Origin: Nodularia sphaerocarpa UHCC 0038
GTDB lineage: Bacteria; Cyanobacteriota; Cyanobacteriia; Cyanobacteriales; Nostocaceae
Length of the DNA stretch: 64,000 nt
Direction: 5' to 3'
NCBI RefSeq assembly: GCF_022376295.1
Contig: NZ_CP060140.1
Location: forward strand, 2,174,356-2,238,355
The notes beneath the pieces are model-generated. The model was given only the letters and a program-made list of their open reading frames with translations, made no database searches and was not told the origin of the DNA. Positions 9,026 through 16,829 of this stretch are shown here, piece by piece. The position numbers and the translations under genes were made by a program. Each line of letters starts with the position of its first letter. The first letter of the stretch is position 1.

Positions 9026-9120
9026 TTACAGCAGTTTACAAGTAAGTGTAATACATCAAAAAAAAGACTACAAATAAACACAGATAAATTTGTATTTCAT
9101 CTCAATGAAAACTGCTGTAA
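9026..9120. repeat. 95-bp inverted-repeat element (TTACAGCAGTTT ends)
   Basis: A perfect 12-bp terminal inverted repeat, TTACAGCAGTTT (9026-9037) and AAACTGCTGTAA (9109-9120), bounds an AT-rich interior without an ORF. A partial second copy of one end lies at 33060-33102, upstream of ftsH, in the opposite orientation. It is probably a small non-autonomous mobile element. It sits between khpB and yceD without interrupting either. Confidence 0.7.
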
Positions 9121-9126
9121 CTACTA

Positions 9127-9651
9127 TTATTCAACTGCCGTTGCTGGACAAACTACCAAATTACGGTGCGGTTCTCTCCCACGGCTGAAGGTTTGCAAAT
9201 CTGTAAATTCTTTTAAGAAAGAGTGGATTTGCCGCCTTTCAGCTGAACTGAGAGATGTTATTTCTACTTCTCCACCAGAAGCCCGGACTTCATTCGCTGC
9301 GGCTTCTGCCATTGCGTGAATTTCCGCTTGTCTTTTGACGCGGTAGCCATTTAACTCAATGGTATAAAAAGCTTGTTCTTCTTCGGGTAGTCCGAGGTTT
9401 AGCACCGAATTAGCTAAATACTGAATCGAATCTAAAACGGAACCATCAGCGCCAATTAAAAGGCGGATTTGTTCGGTTGTGAGATTGGTTTGATCAATTG
9501 TCAACCAGTAGCTATCTAGTTCTGGAGAATTGCCAGATTGAGGCGAGTCAATTTCTAAATTACCCTTAATCTCCGCAGGTGTTCCTGTTAGTTGCAGCAG
9601 CGTTGTTAACCACTGCTGCCCTCTTTGCATTGGACTTTCAAGCATCATCAA
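9127..9651 (-). CDS. khpB: KhpB/Jag RNA-binding protein (KH and R3H domains)
   Basis: This 174-residue protein has a KH-like domain with LIGADGSVLDSIQYLAN near residue 82 and a C-terminal R3H domain ending in FSRGREPHRNLVVCP. KhpB (Jag, EloR) binds RNA and in other bacteria helps control cell elongation and division. The gene overlaps the yidC stop by 4 bp (yidC ends 9648, khpB starts 9651), so translation is probably coupled. The first three codons are all ATG (MMM), so the exact start is uncertain by two residues. The N-terminal Jag domain found in Firmicutes is absent, as is usual for short cyanobacterial forms. Confidence 0.9.
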   Translation of the reverse strand: MMMLESPMQRGQQWLTTLLQLTGTPAEIKGNLEIDSPQSGNSPELDSYWLTIDQTNLTTEQIRLLIGADGSVLDSIQYLANSVLNLGLPEEEQAFYTIELNGYRVKRQAEIHAMAEAAANEVRASGGEVEITSLSSAERRQIHSFLKEFTDLQTFSRGREPHRNLVVCPATAVE

Positions 9652-10790
9652 CCTGTAGTCTTTTTCTTAGAACTTTTTGGCTCAAATGGTAAAGTTCTCT
9701 GTTCTGCTGCTGTTTCTTTCTCTTGCGTGGCTACAATTTCTTGTAGTCCCTCTGGTAGAGGTTCACGCGAGAGAATGTAAGTTTGGGCAGTTTGGAAAAT
9801 ATTACCGATTACCATGTACATCAATACCCCAGCTGGTAGGGGGAAGAACAAAAACATCCCAGAAAATATAACTGGTGTGATTTTGTTAACTGTATCTTGT
9901 TGTGGATTACCACCACTGGAATTCTGCCCGGAAATCATTTGGCTGACATAAAGGCTCACCCCGAAAAATAGAATCATTGAGACGATATCCCAATTAATCT
10001 GTCCGTCAGGATTTGTAGCGCCAACTCTACCTAAAGCTTGAATAAACAAAAATCCTTTTTCTGCTGCTAGTCCAGGGATTGAGCCTTGAATTGTCACATC
10101 TCCTGGTTCTAAGGCTTCTATATTGCCTTGGGCATCTATTTTTACCCTCTCTTCCCCTTTCATCACTTTCCATTCAGGAACCAGGTGACTTTCTGGATGT
10201 TCTGCTAAAAGCGCCTGAAATGGTTTACCTTCAATAGTCTGATATTGGATTTTAGTTTTTTCTCCTACGGCTAATTTGTTACCAGCAGGCAGAATCGCTG
10301 TGACACGAGTGCGTTCTCCATCAGCAATGTAGATGTTTTGGGGCGCAGTGGCAAAAGCTTGGGGTTGAATGCGTTCAATTTGTTCAGAGGGAAAAATTTG
10401 CAGGTTAACGCTGTAGTTCGCACCTGAAAAAGGTGAACCACGTAATGTGGCAAACAACGCTAATAATACTGGCATTTGCAGTACAAGGGGCAGACATCCT
10501 GCCAATGGGTTGCCAAATTCTTTTTGGACATTGACCATTTCCTCTTGCTGCTTTTGCGGATTATCCTTGTGCTTCTCTTTAATTTCTGCCATCCGCTTCT
10601 GCATCAGAGGTTGTACAATTCGCATTTTCCGCATATTACGAATTGAACCAGCACTCAGGGGATAGAGCGCGAAGCGGATTATCAATGTCAAGGCAACGAT
10701 CGCCAATCCGTAACTAGGCACAATTCCATAGAAAAAATCTATGATTGGCAGCATCACGTTGTTTGAAAGAAACCCGATACCAAAATCCAT
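9648..10790 (-). CDS. yidC: YidC/Oxa1/Alb3 membrane protein insertase
   Basis: The 380-residue insertase places proteins into the cytoplasmic and thylakoid membranes. It starts with MDFGIGFLSNNVMLPIIDFFY and contains the conserved cytoplasmic loop (RNMRKMRIVQPLMQKRMAEI) and the GCLPLVLQMPVLLALF helix. A roughly 120-residue extracytoplasmic insertion (about residues 125-250), ending in a small Ig-like stretch with EPGDVTIQGSIPG, separates the first two from the last helices (LFFGVSLYVSQMIS, FSGMFLFFPLPAGVLMY). The tail is basic (PKSSKKKTTG), as expected for ribosome contact. The length matches other cyanobacterial YidC proteins. It is downstream of rnpA and the PH-domain gene and upstream of khpB. 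Confidence 0.95.
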   Translation of the reverse strand: MDFGIGFLSNNVMLPIIDFFYGIVPSYGLAIVALTLIIRFALYPLSAGSIRNMRKMRIVQPLMQKRMAEIKEKHKDNPQKQQEEMVNVQKEFGNPLAGCLPLVLQMPVLLALFATLRGSPFSGANYSVNLQIFPSEQIERIQPQAFATAPQNIYIADGERTRVTAILPAGNKLAVGEKTKIQYQTIEGKPFQALLAEHPESHLVPEWKVMKGEERVKIDAQGNIEALEPGDVTIQGSIPGLAAEKGFLFIQALGRVGATNPDGQINWDIVSMILFFGVSLYVSQMISGQNSSGGNPQQDTVNKITPVIFSGMFLFFPLPAGVLMYMVIGNIFQTAQTYILSREPLPEGLQEIVATQEKETAAEQRTLPFEPKSSKKKTTG

Positions 10791-10885
10791 TATTCTGAAT
10801 TTAACCTGAGCTACTGTAAACTGATCTGAATCTAATTTATCTAAATCATGATTCCTATATGACTATCCTACGCTACGGATAGCCG

Positions 10886-11031
10886 AATGGGGAATGGGGA
10901 ATGGGGACTGGGGGGGATTGAGGACTGGGGACTGGGGACTGGGGACTGGGAAAATTTATTTCTTCACCCCCTACTGCCTACTGCCTACTTCCTACTCCCT
11001 ACTCCCTACTCCCTACTCCCTACTCCCTACT
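10886..11031. repeat. Heptanucleotide short tandem repeats (STRR type)
   Basis: Two blocks are present. GGGGAAT/GGGGACT heptamers run from about 10889 to 10948, and CCCTACT/CCTACTG heptamers from about 10972 to 11031. The first matches the STRR1 class (CCCCAGT on the other strand) described in filamentous heterocystous cyanobacteria. The blocks lie between yidC and the PH-domain gene, within a group that is otherwise compact. Confidence 0.85.
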
Positions 11032-11036
11032 TTCTC

Positions 11037-11432
11037 TCACTTCTTAGCAGGAGCGCTATATAGGGGATTTTTAGCTGTAACTCTTTCGTTGATGTAGTCA
11101 TAAGTCTCACGGAAATTGGGAACAGCCCGCATTTCTAGGCGACTACCATTTCTGAGGGTTAGTACCATATCTCCCCAAAAGCCGATTCCACGGGGAACTT
11201 TTACGATTTTAACCACTTCTGAATAGATGATATCAGTGCGATCGCCTCCTCTCCAGCCTCCCGTCACAGAAATCCGGCGGTCGGTGATGCGGAAGCGTAG
11301 CCATAAAGCCCTAACGATGGCTCCAACTGCCAATGGTAGCCCCACAACAGTTAGTCCAATCAAGCTATTGAGAATCAAGTCCCCAATGTGGGGGCCACCC
11401 TCATAATAAACTTCTTCACGAATGCCCATCAA
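11037..11432 (-). CDS. PH-domain-like membrane protein of the rnpA-yidC group
   Basis: This 131-residue protein has one or two N-terminal membrane spans (HIGDLILNSLIGLTVVGLPLAVGAIVRALW). A bacterial PH-like (bPH2, YdbS-type) beta domain follows, with FRITDRRISVTGGW and a second strand set around VKIVKVPRGIGFWGDMVLTL. In cyanobacteria such a gene commonly sits between rnpA and yidC, as here. Its start overlaps the rnpA end by 17 bp, indicating translational coupling. A role in membrane biogenesis together with YidC is inferred from position only. Confidence 0.85.
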   Translation of the reverse strand: MMGIREEVYYEGGPHIGDLILNSLIGLTVVGLPLAVGAIVRALWLRFRITDRRISVTGGWRGGDRTDIIYSEVVKIVKVPRGIGFWGDMVLTLRNGSRLEMRAVPNFRETYDYINERVTAKNPLYSAPAKK

Positions 11433-11820
11433 ATACCTCAGCTTTTACCAACAACTGCTCTAATTCTTGCAGAAATTCTTGGCTTACGCACTGAGATTCT
11501 GCTGCTGTTGGTTTGACAACTATGACTACCCGCCAGCCTGGGGACAATTTTGGCAAGAACTGATGCAAAGCCGCTGTGATTTGGCGTTTAATCCGGTTAC
11601 GAATTACTGCTCTTTTGCTGACTTTTGTGCTAATGGAAACGCCAAATTGTGTGCTGGACAGTGGTTTCTCACTGCTAGCAGTATCCAAGGAAGGTGCTTT
11701 TGCACATTTTGGTCGTAAAGCTCTCAATGTGAAATGAGAACTGTGACGACGAATGCCTTCCCGGAAAACTGCCTGGAAATCTTTTCGAGATTTTAATCGA
11801 TTCGCTTTGGGCAAAGCCAC
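11416..11820 (-). CDS. rnpA: Ribonuclease P protein component
   Basis: This 134-residue basic protein supports the RNase P RNA in tRNA 5'-end maturation. It begins MALPKANRLKSRKDFQAVF, the usual substrate-binding start, and contains the RNR motif in VSKRAVIRNRIKRQITAAL near residue 73. It ends with the family's helix (LLQELEQLLVKA-like; here EFLQELEQLLVKAEVF). It lies 25 bp downstream of rpmH, the order found in most bacteria. A roughly 20-residue insert (CAKAPSLDTASSEKPLSST) before the RNR region makes it slightly longer than the typical ~115-120 residues. Confidence 0.95.
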   Translation of the reverse strand: MALPKANRLKSRKDFQAVFREGIRRHSSHFTLRALRPKCAKAPSLDTASSEKPLSSTQFGVSISTKVSKRAVIRNRIKRQITAALHQFLPKLSPGWRVVIVVKPTAAESQCVSQEFLQELEQLLVKAEVFDGHS

Positions 11821-11845
11821 ATCTGTTCTTTGTGCTGGAAATTTC

Positions 11846-11980
11846 CTAAACGCTCAGACGATGACGACCCTTTTTTCTTCTGGCCCGGATCACGTTTCTT
11901 CCGGTTGGTGTCTGCATTCTGGCACGAAAACCAGAAGTTCTTTTTCTCTTACGGCAAGTGCCGCCCAGGGTTCTCTGCAT
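11846..11980 (-). CDS. rpmH: 50S ribosomal protein L34 (bL34)
   Basis: This short gene encodes 44 residues starting MQRTLGGTCRKRKRTSGF and ending RARRKKGRHRLSV, the typical highly basic L34. The ATG (11978-11980, read on the minus strand) is preceded by a strong AGGAG site. It is the first gene of the rpmH-rnpA group and probably carries the main promoter in the AT-rich 12000-12060 region. The length and sequence match cyanobacterial L34 fully. Confidence 0.97.
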   Translation of the reverse strand: MQRTLGGTCRKRKRTSGFRARMQTPTGRNVIRARRKKGRHRLSV

Positions 11981-12159
11981 AGCGTTCTCCTCTTAGGCTA
12001 TTTTTATAAAAAGTTACAATCCATAACTATATCACTTCAATTACCAAAAATCATAAATAATTGCTGAAAATTTCGTCAACGGTTAATGAGTCTGCTGAAT
12101 TAAATAACTGGCAAATCTGTTTTCTAACCTTACCCCGTCTTTGACTTGCATCAAAATCT

Positions 12160-12184
12160 CCCCTCTCCTTAGTAAGGAGAGGGG
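12160..12184 (-). terminator. Possible terminator hairpin after the DUF2808 gene
   Basis: A perfect 12-bp stem (CCCCTCTCCTTA with TAAGGAGAGGGG) with a one-base centre lies about 40 bp past the stop at 12223. On the minus strand it is followed by AGATTTTGATG, only a weak T tract. CCCCTCTCC hairpins are also dispersed repeats in these genomes, so termination is only likely. Confidence 0.45.
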
Positions 12185-12222
12185 CTGAGGGTGAGGTGCT
12201 AGATTTTATTAAATCCGCATTC

Positions 12223-12774
12223 CTAAGAGATACTCAAAAGCCAGGTTCCTACATAACGCAGCATTGGCACATCTCCAGGAGAGAGAATCTGGCAGTTAAA
12301 ATGATACATCCCCCCAAAAGTTGGGTTTCGCACGTTAGATAACACTAACTGAACCTCTCCTCCGGCTGGTACTGGCTCTTCGGGAAAAATTTCGAGTATG
12401 CGAGCTTCTTTGTTCCACTTGACCTCATTCAGAGGAACATTTTTGCCTCTAACTTTTACCTCAACCTTTTTGGGATCGAAAGTTCCTTCGTAATAATCTG
12501 GGTAGCTAACGGCAAACTGAGCTGCTGCTAAATTCATTTGTTTAGCTGGTATTCTGAGGATGTATCGATCCCAGCCATTAGCTTGTCCACCAAAATCTAA
12601 TCTGAAGGGTAGCTGATTTTCGCTTTTGATGCCGCTAAATAGTGTGAGTCCGGGTAAGCCTTGCGCTCCCGTCATGGCTGGAAAACCCGCCACCAAAGAG
12701 CTAGTCACGGCTAATGCCGAAAGCAGTCTCAGAGGCAGTTTGCGCTCAAAACCGGGAAATCGTAAATTTTGCAT
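12223..12774 (-). CDS. Secreted DUF2808 protein
   Basis: The 183-residue protein carries an N-terminal signal peptide (LLSALAVTSSLVAGFPAM, cleavage probably after MTGAQG). A compact beta domain follows, with GWDRYILRIPAKQMNLAAAQF and FDPKKVEVKVRGKNVPL; this is the cyanobacterial DUF2808 family. The ATG at 12774 follows a GAGGAAG ribosome site, so the longer frame to 12816 is not used. The domain end (GDVPMLRYVGTWLLSIS) is complete. The family is often secreted or surface-linked; its function is not known. It stands alone, with a hairpin just downstream. Confidence 0.8.
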   Translation of the reverse strand: MQNLRFPGFERKLPLRLLSALAVTSSLVAGFPAMTGAQGLPGLTLFSGIKSENQLPFRLDFGGQANGWDRYILRIPAKQMNLAAAQFAVSYPDYYEGTFDPKKVEVKVRGKNVPLNEVKWNKEARILEIFPEEPVPAGGEVQLVLSNVRNPTFGGMYHFNCQILSPGDVPMLRYVGTWLLSIS

Positions 12775-13462
12775 AGTATGGGCTTCCTCCACCAGAAAAT
12801 AGGTTTGTGATCTCAATCACCGAAACTTAGTCTTTGTAACTAAACTTTACTACTGACACTCTGAAAATAGACGTTAAATTGAAATAGGAAGTGCCATCAG
12901 CCCAGAACGCTTCAGTATGGATAAAAATATTAAGTATTAAAGTTGAATTTTATTACTTAAATATTTTAACACAATATTGCTAAAATTTACACTAAATAGA
13001 AATACTGTTGGGGTTTGATTATGTTTCTAAATATGTATAAATGTATTTTAATATAAAATTTTTGTGATAATAGTGGATCTGTCTAGTCAGCGATCGCCTA
13101 TGAACTTGGGATAGATTGATGAAAATGGGCTGCAATTAAAGCACTAATCATCAAAAAATAAGTGAAAAATTATCAAAATTCAAAAATATACACAAGGAAT
13201 CCTAAAACAAGCTAAAGACAAAGATGCAAATTTGGTAATGAACTTAGGATTTGCAATATGTGAACCTATTTGTAACTATCAGCAAGTGTGACATCTGCAA
13301 AAGGCAAAGTGTGGCTGAAACTGGAGAACCAAGATTAGTCAAGGCCAAACTCAAGGTTCAATCTCCCAAAAAAAGCCATCGCAGATAGTTACTACCCTCA
13401 AAGTTGAGTCAGGGGAAAATGACAAATTCCCCCAAAAAAGGTATTTATATCGAGGATATTTC
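12775..13462. other. AT-rich gene-free interval between divergent genes
   Basis: About 650 bp separate the start of the DUF2808 gene from pntA. I find no coding frame, repeat array or clear hairpin. The interval must hold both promoters. A GAGG site 8 bases before the pntA ATG is the only specific signal I can name. Confidence 0.6.
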
Positions 13463-14632
13463 ATGAAAATAGCGGTTGCTAAAGAAATTGAAGTTTGTGA
13501 ACGACGCGTAGCATTAAATCCTGACACCGTAGCCCGATTAATCAAACAAGGTTTGGAAGTATCGGTGGAAGCAGGTGCGGGAGAACGCTCTTATTTTAGC
13601 GATTCTGCATATCAAGCAGCAGGAGCCACAATTATCAGTGATACTGCTAAATTATGGGGTGAAGCAGATATTTTGTTAAAAGTTAGCCCACCCCAAGAGC
13701 GAGAAAATGGTGGTTCTGAAGTGGAATTATTAAGGGAAGGGGCTGTATTAATCAGCTTCCTCAATCCTTTGGCAAATCCCGCAGTGGCGCAAGAACTGGC
13801 AAATCGCCAAATTACAGCTTTTAGTATGGAGATGATCCCCCGTACTACTAGGGCGCAAAGTATGGATGCTTTGTCTTCCCAAGCTTCACTAGCAGGTTAC
13901 AAGGCTGTATTAATTGCCGCAGCTGCATTACCAAAGTATTTCCCGATGCTGACAACAGCCGCCGGCACAATCGCCCCAGCGAAAGTATTTATTATGGGTG
14001 CTGGTGTAGCTGGATTGCAAGCGATCGCCACAGCCAGACGCTTGGGCGCAGTCGTAGAAGCCTTTGATATTCGTCCAGCCGTTAAAGAAGAAGTGCAAAG
14101 TCTGGGGGCTAAATTCGTCGAAGTCAAACTCGAAGAAGAAACCACCGCAGCTGGTGGTTATGCTAAAGAAATTTCTGAAGCTAGCAAACAACGTACCCAA
14201 GAAGTCGTCGCCGAACACGTCAAAAATGCCGATGTGGTAATTACCACCGCCCAAGTACCTGGAAGAAAAGCGCCACGGCTGGTTACAGAGGAAATGGTGG
14301 CACAAATGAAACCGGGTTCGGTGATAGTAGATTTAGCGGCAGATCAGGGTGGTAACTGCGCCTGCACAGAAGCTGGTAAAGATATTGTCTGGAATGGGGT
14401 AACAATTATTGGCCCCATCAATTTGCCTTCATCAATGCCAATTCACGCTAGTCAGTTGTATTCTAAGAACCTGACATCCTTAGTGCAATTATTAGTCAAA
14501 GACAAAGCCTTGCAGATAGACTTTGCAGACGACATCGTTAATGCGGCTTGTATTACCCACGCTGGGGAAATTCGCAATCAACGAGTGCGGGATGCACTAG
14601 AAGCTTTGAGTACTCAGATTGGTACACATTAA
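13463..14632 (+). CDS. pntA: NAD(P) transhydrogenase subunit alpha, NAD-binding part
   Basis: This 389-residue subunit forms the soluble NAD(H)-binding domain I of proton-translocating transhydrogenase, which couples hydride transfer between NAD(H) and NADP(H) to proton movement. It starts MKIAVAKEIEVCERRVALNP, the alanine dehydrogenase/PntA N-terminus. It contains the Rossmann motif FIMGAGVAGLQAIATARRLGA near residue 175 and the mobile-loop region. The GGNCACTEAG segment is typical. The membrane portion is encoded by the next gene, the split arrangement usual in cyanobacteria. A GAGG site precedes the ATG. In cyanobacteria the enzyme is thylakoid-located and helps supply NADPH. Confidence 0.95.
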   Translation: MKIAVAKEIEVCERRVALNPDTVARLIKQGLEVSVEAGAGERSYFSDSAYQAAGATIISDTAKLWGEADILLKVSPPQERENGGSEVELLREGAVLISFLNPLANPAVAQELANRQITAFSMEMIPRTTRAQSMDALSSQASLAGYKAVLIAAAALPKYFPMLTTAAGTIAPAKVFIMGAGVAGLQAIATARRLGAVVEAFDIRPAVKEEVQSLGAKFVEVKLEEETTAAGGYAKEISEASKQRTQEVVAEHVKNADVVITTAQVPGRKAPRLVTEEMVAQMKPGSVIVDLAADQGGNCACTEAGKDIVWNGVTIIGPINLPSSMPIHASQLYSKNLTSLVQLLVKDKALQIDFADDIVNAACITHAGEIRNQRVRDALEALSTQIGTH

Positions 14633-14720
14633 TTAACCGCCAATAACCACCGATAAACGCCAACAATCTATCTGTGTTTATCTGTGTGCATCTGTGGTTC
14701 TAAACAGGAGATTTGATTTC

Positions 14721-15014
14721 ATGACAGAGGCATTACTTGCTGCTTTATTTGTATTTGTTTTGGCATCTTTTATTGGCTTTGAAGTCATCAACAAAATCCC
14801 ACCGACTTTACACACGCCTTTAATGTCCGGCTCAAATGCCATTTCTGGGATTGCAGTATTAGGGGCGATTGTGGCTGCTGGTGCTAAAGATACCAGTGTA
14901 TCAGTGATTCTCGGTTTAATTGCTGTGGTATTGGCGACAGTTAACGTCGTCGGTGGTTTTCTCGTCACAGATCGGATGTTGCAAATGTTCAAGAAAAAGG
15001 AAGTTAAGGCGTGA
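14721..15014 (+). CDS. pntA2: NAD(P) transhydrogenase subunit alpha, membrane part
   Basis: This 97-residue protein has three to four hydrophobic helices (ALLAALFVFVLASFIGFEVI, GIAVLGAIVAAGA, VILGLIAVVLATVNVVGGFLV). It corresponds to the C-terminal membrane domain of the single-chain PntA. The start chosen is the ATG at 14721 after AGGAG (14706-14710); the frame open upstream is not needed. It ends in a basic tail (FKKKEVKA). Its TGA overlaps the pntB GTG by 4 bp, so the two are translationally coupled. The preceding gap contains a phrase (CTGTGTTTATCTGTG) that recurs across the genome. Confidence 0.93.
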   Translation: MTEALLAALFVFVLASFIGFEVINKIPPTLHTPLMSGSNAISGIAVLGAIVAAGAKDTSVSVILGLIAVVLATVNVVGGFLVTDRMLQMFKKKEVKA

Positions 15015-16417
15015 GCGATTATATACCAACTGGGATTCAGCTGACGTACTTAGTCGCTGCATCGTTATTTATTCTGGGTTTGAAAAAACTCGGTTCCCCA
15101 GCTACAGCGCGCAACGGTAACGTTATAGCTGCGGTGGGAATGCTGCTGGCGATTGTCGCCACAATGTTAGATCAGCAGGTGCTGAACTATGAGATGATTT
15201 TGGTGGGCTTGGCTATTGGTACTGGAATTGGTGCGATCGCAGCCTACAAAGTCCAAATGACCGAAATGCCCCAAATGGTGGGTTTACTCAATGGTTTAGG
15301 TGGTGCAGCTTCCGCACTCATCGCCGTTGCAGAATTTTGGCGATTAATCGCAGCATCTGAGCCAATACCTCTAGATGTGAACATTTCCATTTTGCTGGAT
15401 GTGTTAATCGGTGGTGTCACCTTAACAGGTAGTTTTGTCGCCTTTGCCAAATTGCAAGGTTTAATCAGTGGTTCACCGATTAAATTACCTTTCCAGCAAC
15501 CATTTAACCTCTTGCTGCTGGTTGGTTACATAGTAGGCAGTGCTTATTTAATCATCACACCCGACAGCTTACCGATATTCTTCGGAGTCGTGGGAGTTTC
15601 ATTAGTATTGGGTGTCATGTTCGTTCTCCCCATTGGTGGGGGCGATATGCCTGTGGTAATTTCGCTGTTAAACTCCTTATCGGGGATAGCAGCAGCCGCA
15701 GCCGGTTTTGTGGTAATGAACAATATGTTGATTATCGCTGGCGCACTGGTGGGGGCTTCTGGCTTAATCCTCACCCAGATTATGTGTAAAGCAATGAATC
15801 GTTCTCTGTTCAGCGTGCTATTTGGTGCGTTTGGTGGGGCGGTTGCTGGCGGTGCTGGCGGTGCTACAGGTACTACAGGCGATCAAACTGTTCGCAGCAT
15901 CGATGCGGAAGAAGGCGCGATGATGTTGGGTTATGCTCGTAGCGTGGTAATTGTACCCGGTTATGGGATGGCTGTTGCTCAAGCGCAGCATACTGTGCGA
16001 GAATTGGCAGACCAGTTAGAACGCATGGGTGTTGATGTTAAGTATGCCATTCACCCTGTAGCTGGAAGAATGCCAGGACACATGAATGTGTTATTGGCTG
16101 AGGCTAATGTGGCTTATACGCAGTTGTATGACATGGATGATATCAATCCTCAATTGGAAGCTGCGGATGTGGCTTTGGTAATTGGGGCTAATGATGTAGT
16201 AAATCCTGCGGCGCGTACTGATGTAAATAGTCCCATTTATGGTATGCCGATTTTGGAAGTAGATCGGGCGAAGCAAACAATTGTAATTAAGCGCGGGATG
16301 AGTACGGGTTTTGCCGGTGTAGATAATGAGTTGTTCTACAAGGAGAAAACTACGATGCTTTTTGGTGGCGCGAAGGATATGGTTTCTAAGTTGGTTTCGG
16401 AAGTGAAACAGCTTTAA
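15011..16417 (+). CDS. pntB: NAD(P) transhydrogenase subunit beta
   Basis: The 468-residue subunit carries the rest of the proton channel and the NADP(H)-binding domain III. The first ~270 residues are membrane helices (FILGLKKLGSPATARNGNVI, MVGLLNGLGGAASALIAVAE). A Gly-rich linker is followed by the Rossmann-like domain with VVIVPGYGMAVAQAQHTVRE, HPVAGRMPGHMNVLLAEA and VALVIGANDVVNPAA. It starts with GTG at 15011 inside the stop of the preceding gene. The length is normal. It closes the pnt operon, and a strong terminator follows within 70 bp. Confidence 0.96.
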   Translation: MSDYIPTGIQLTYLVAASLFILGLKKLGSPATARNGNVIAAVGMLLAIVATMLDQQVLNYEMILVGLAIGTGIGAIAAYKVQMTEMPQMVGLLNGLGGAASALIAVAEFWRLIAASEPIPLDVNISILLDVLIGGVTLTGSFVAFAKLQGLISGSPIKLPFQQPFNLLLLVGYIVGSAYLIITPDSLPIFFGVVGVSLVLGVMFVLPIGGGDMPVVISLLNSLSGIAAAAAGFVVMNNMLIIAGALVGASGLILTQIMCKAMNRSLFSVLFGAFGGAVAGGAGGATGTTGDQTVRSIDAEEGAMMLGYARSVVIVPGYGMAVAQAQHTVRELADQLERMGVDVKYAIHPVAGRMPGHMNVLLAEANVAYTQLYDMDDINPQLEAADVALVIGANDVVNPAARTDVNSPIYGMPILEVDRAKQTIVIKRGMSTGFAGVDNELFYKEKTTMLFGGAKDMVSKLVSEVKQL

Positions 16418-16454
16418 TAAACCGCAGAGACTCTGCAAACACAGAGATTCCCAG

Positions 16455-16488
16455 ATCCCCGACTTCTTCAATAAGTCGGGGATTTTTC
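16455..16488 (+). terminator. Rho-independent terminator of the pnt operon
   Basis: An 11-bp stem (ATCCCCGACTT with AAGTCGGGGAT) and short loop are directly followed by TTTTCTG. It lies 38 bp past the pntB stop. The same stem core recurs at 26812-26840, so it is also part of a dispersed family. Confidence 0.85.
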
Positions 16489-16829
16489 TGTTAGTAATAC
16501 CAATTATTTATGAGGCTGCATATTATTTCGACCCCACCCCCTACCCCTACCCCGCAAGCACCGGAGGGGGAAAATCCGGTTCCCTCCCTGCTTTTGCACC
16601 GGAGGGTTAGGGTGGGGTTCATTTTATGCATCTTTATTAGGACTTACGCACAAGTTACGAAAGAATGAACCACGAAGGAACGAAGAACACGAAGAAAAGA
16701 GAGTTTGAGAGATATTTTGCGTAAGTCCTGTTTATATTAAATTGGTCTAACTTATTGAGTTGTTAGTCTGAGTGTTAAATTGGGTAATTTATAGATATAG
16801 GCACTTTATATATATTTAGGGATAAATTG
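16489..16829. other. Repeat-rich interval upstream of the pentapeptide gene
   Basis: It holds a C/G-rich block (about 16530-16620) with several CCGGAGGG arms that can fold back, then the AGGACTTACGCA element (16639-16729). No gene is visible. The AT-rich 16740-16826 stretch probably contains the promoter of the next gene. Confidence 0.6.
16639..16729. repeat. 91-bp MITE-like element (AGGACTTACGCA ends)
   Basis: A perfect 12-bp terminal inverted repeat (AGGACTTACGCA and TGCGTAAGTCCT) surrounds a purine-rich interior with ACGAAG repeats and no ORF. As I recall, this end sequence is common in Nostoc-type genomes. No clear target-site duplication was seen. Confidence 0.75.

Noticed and set aside
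10894..11097. Plus-strand frame over the heptamer repeats
   Set aside because: It simply reads through GGGGACT/CCCTACT tandem repeats; the product is low-complexity.
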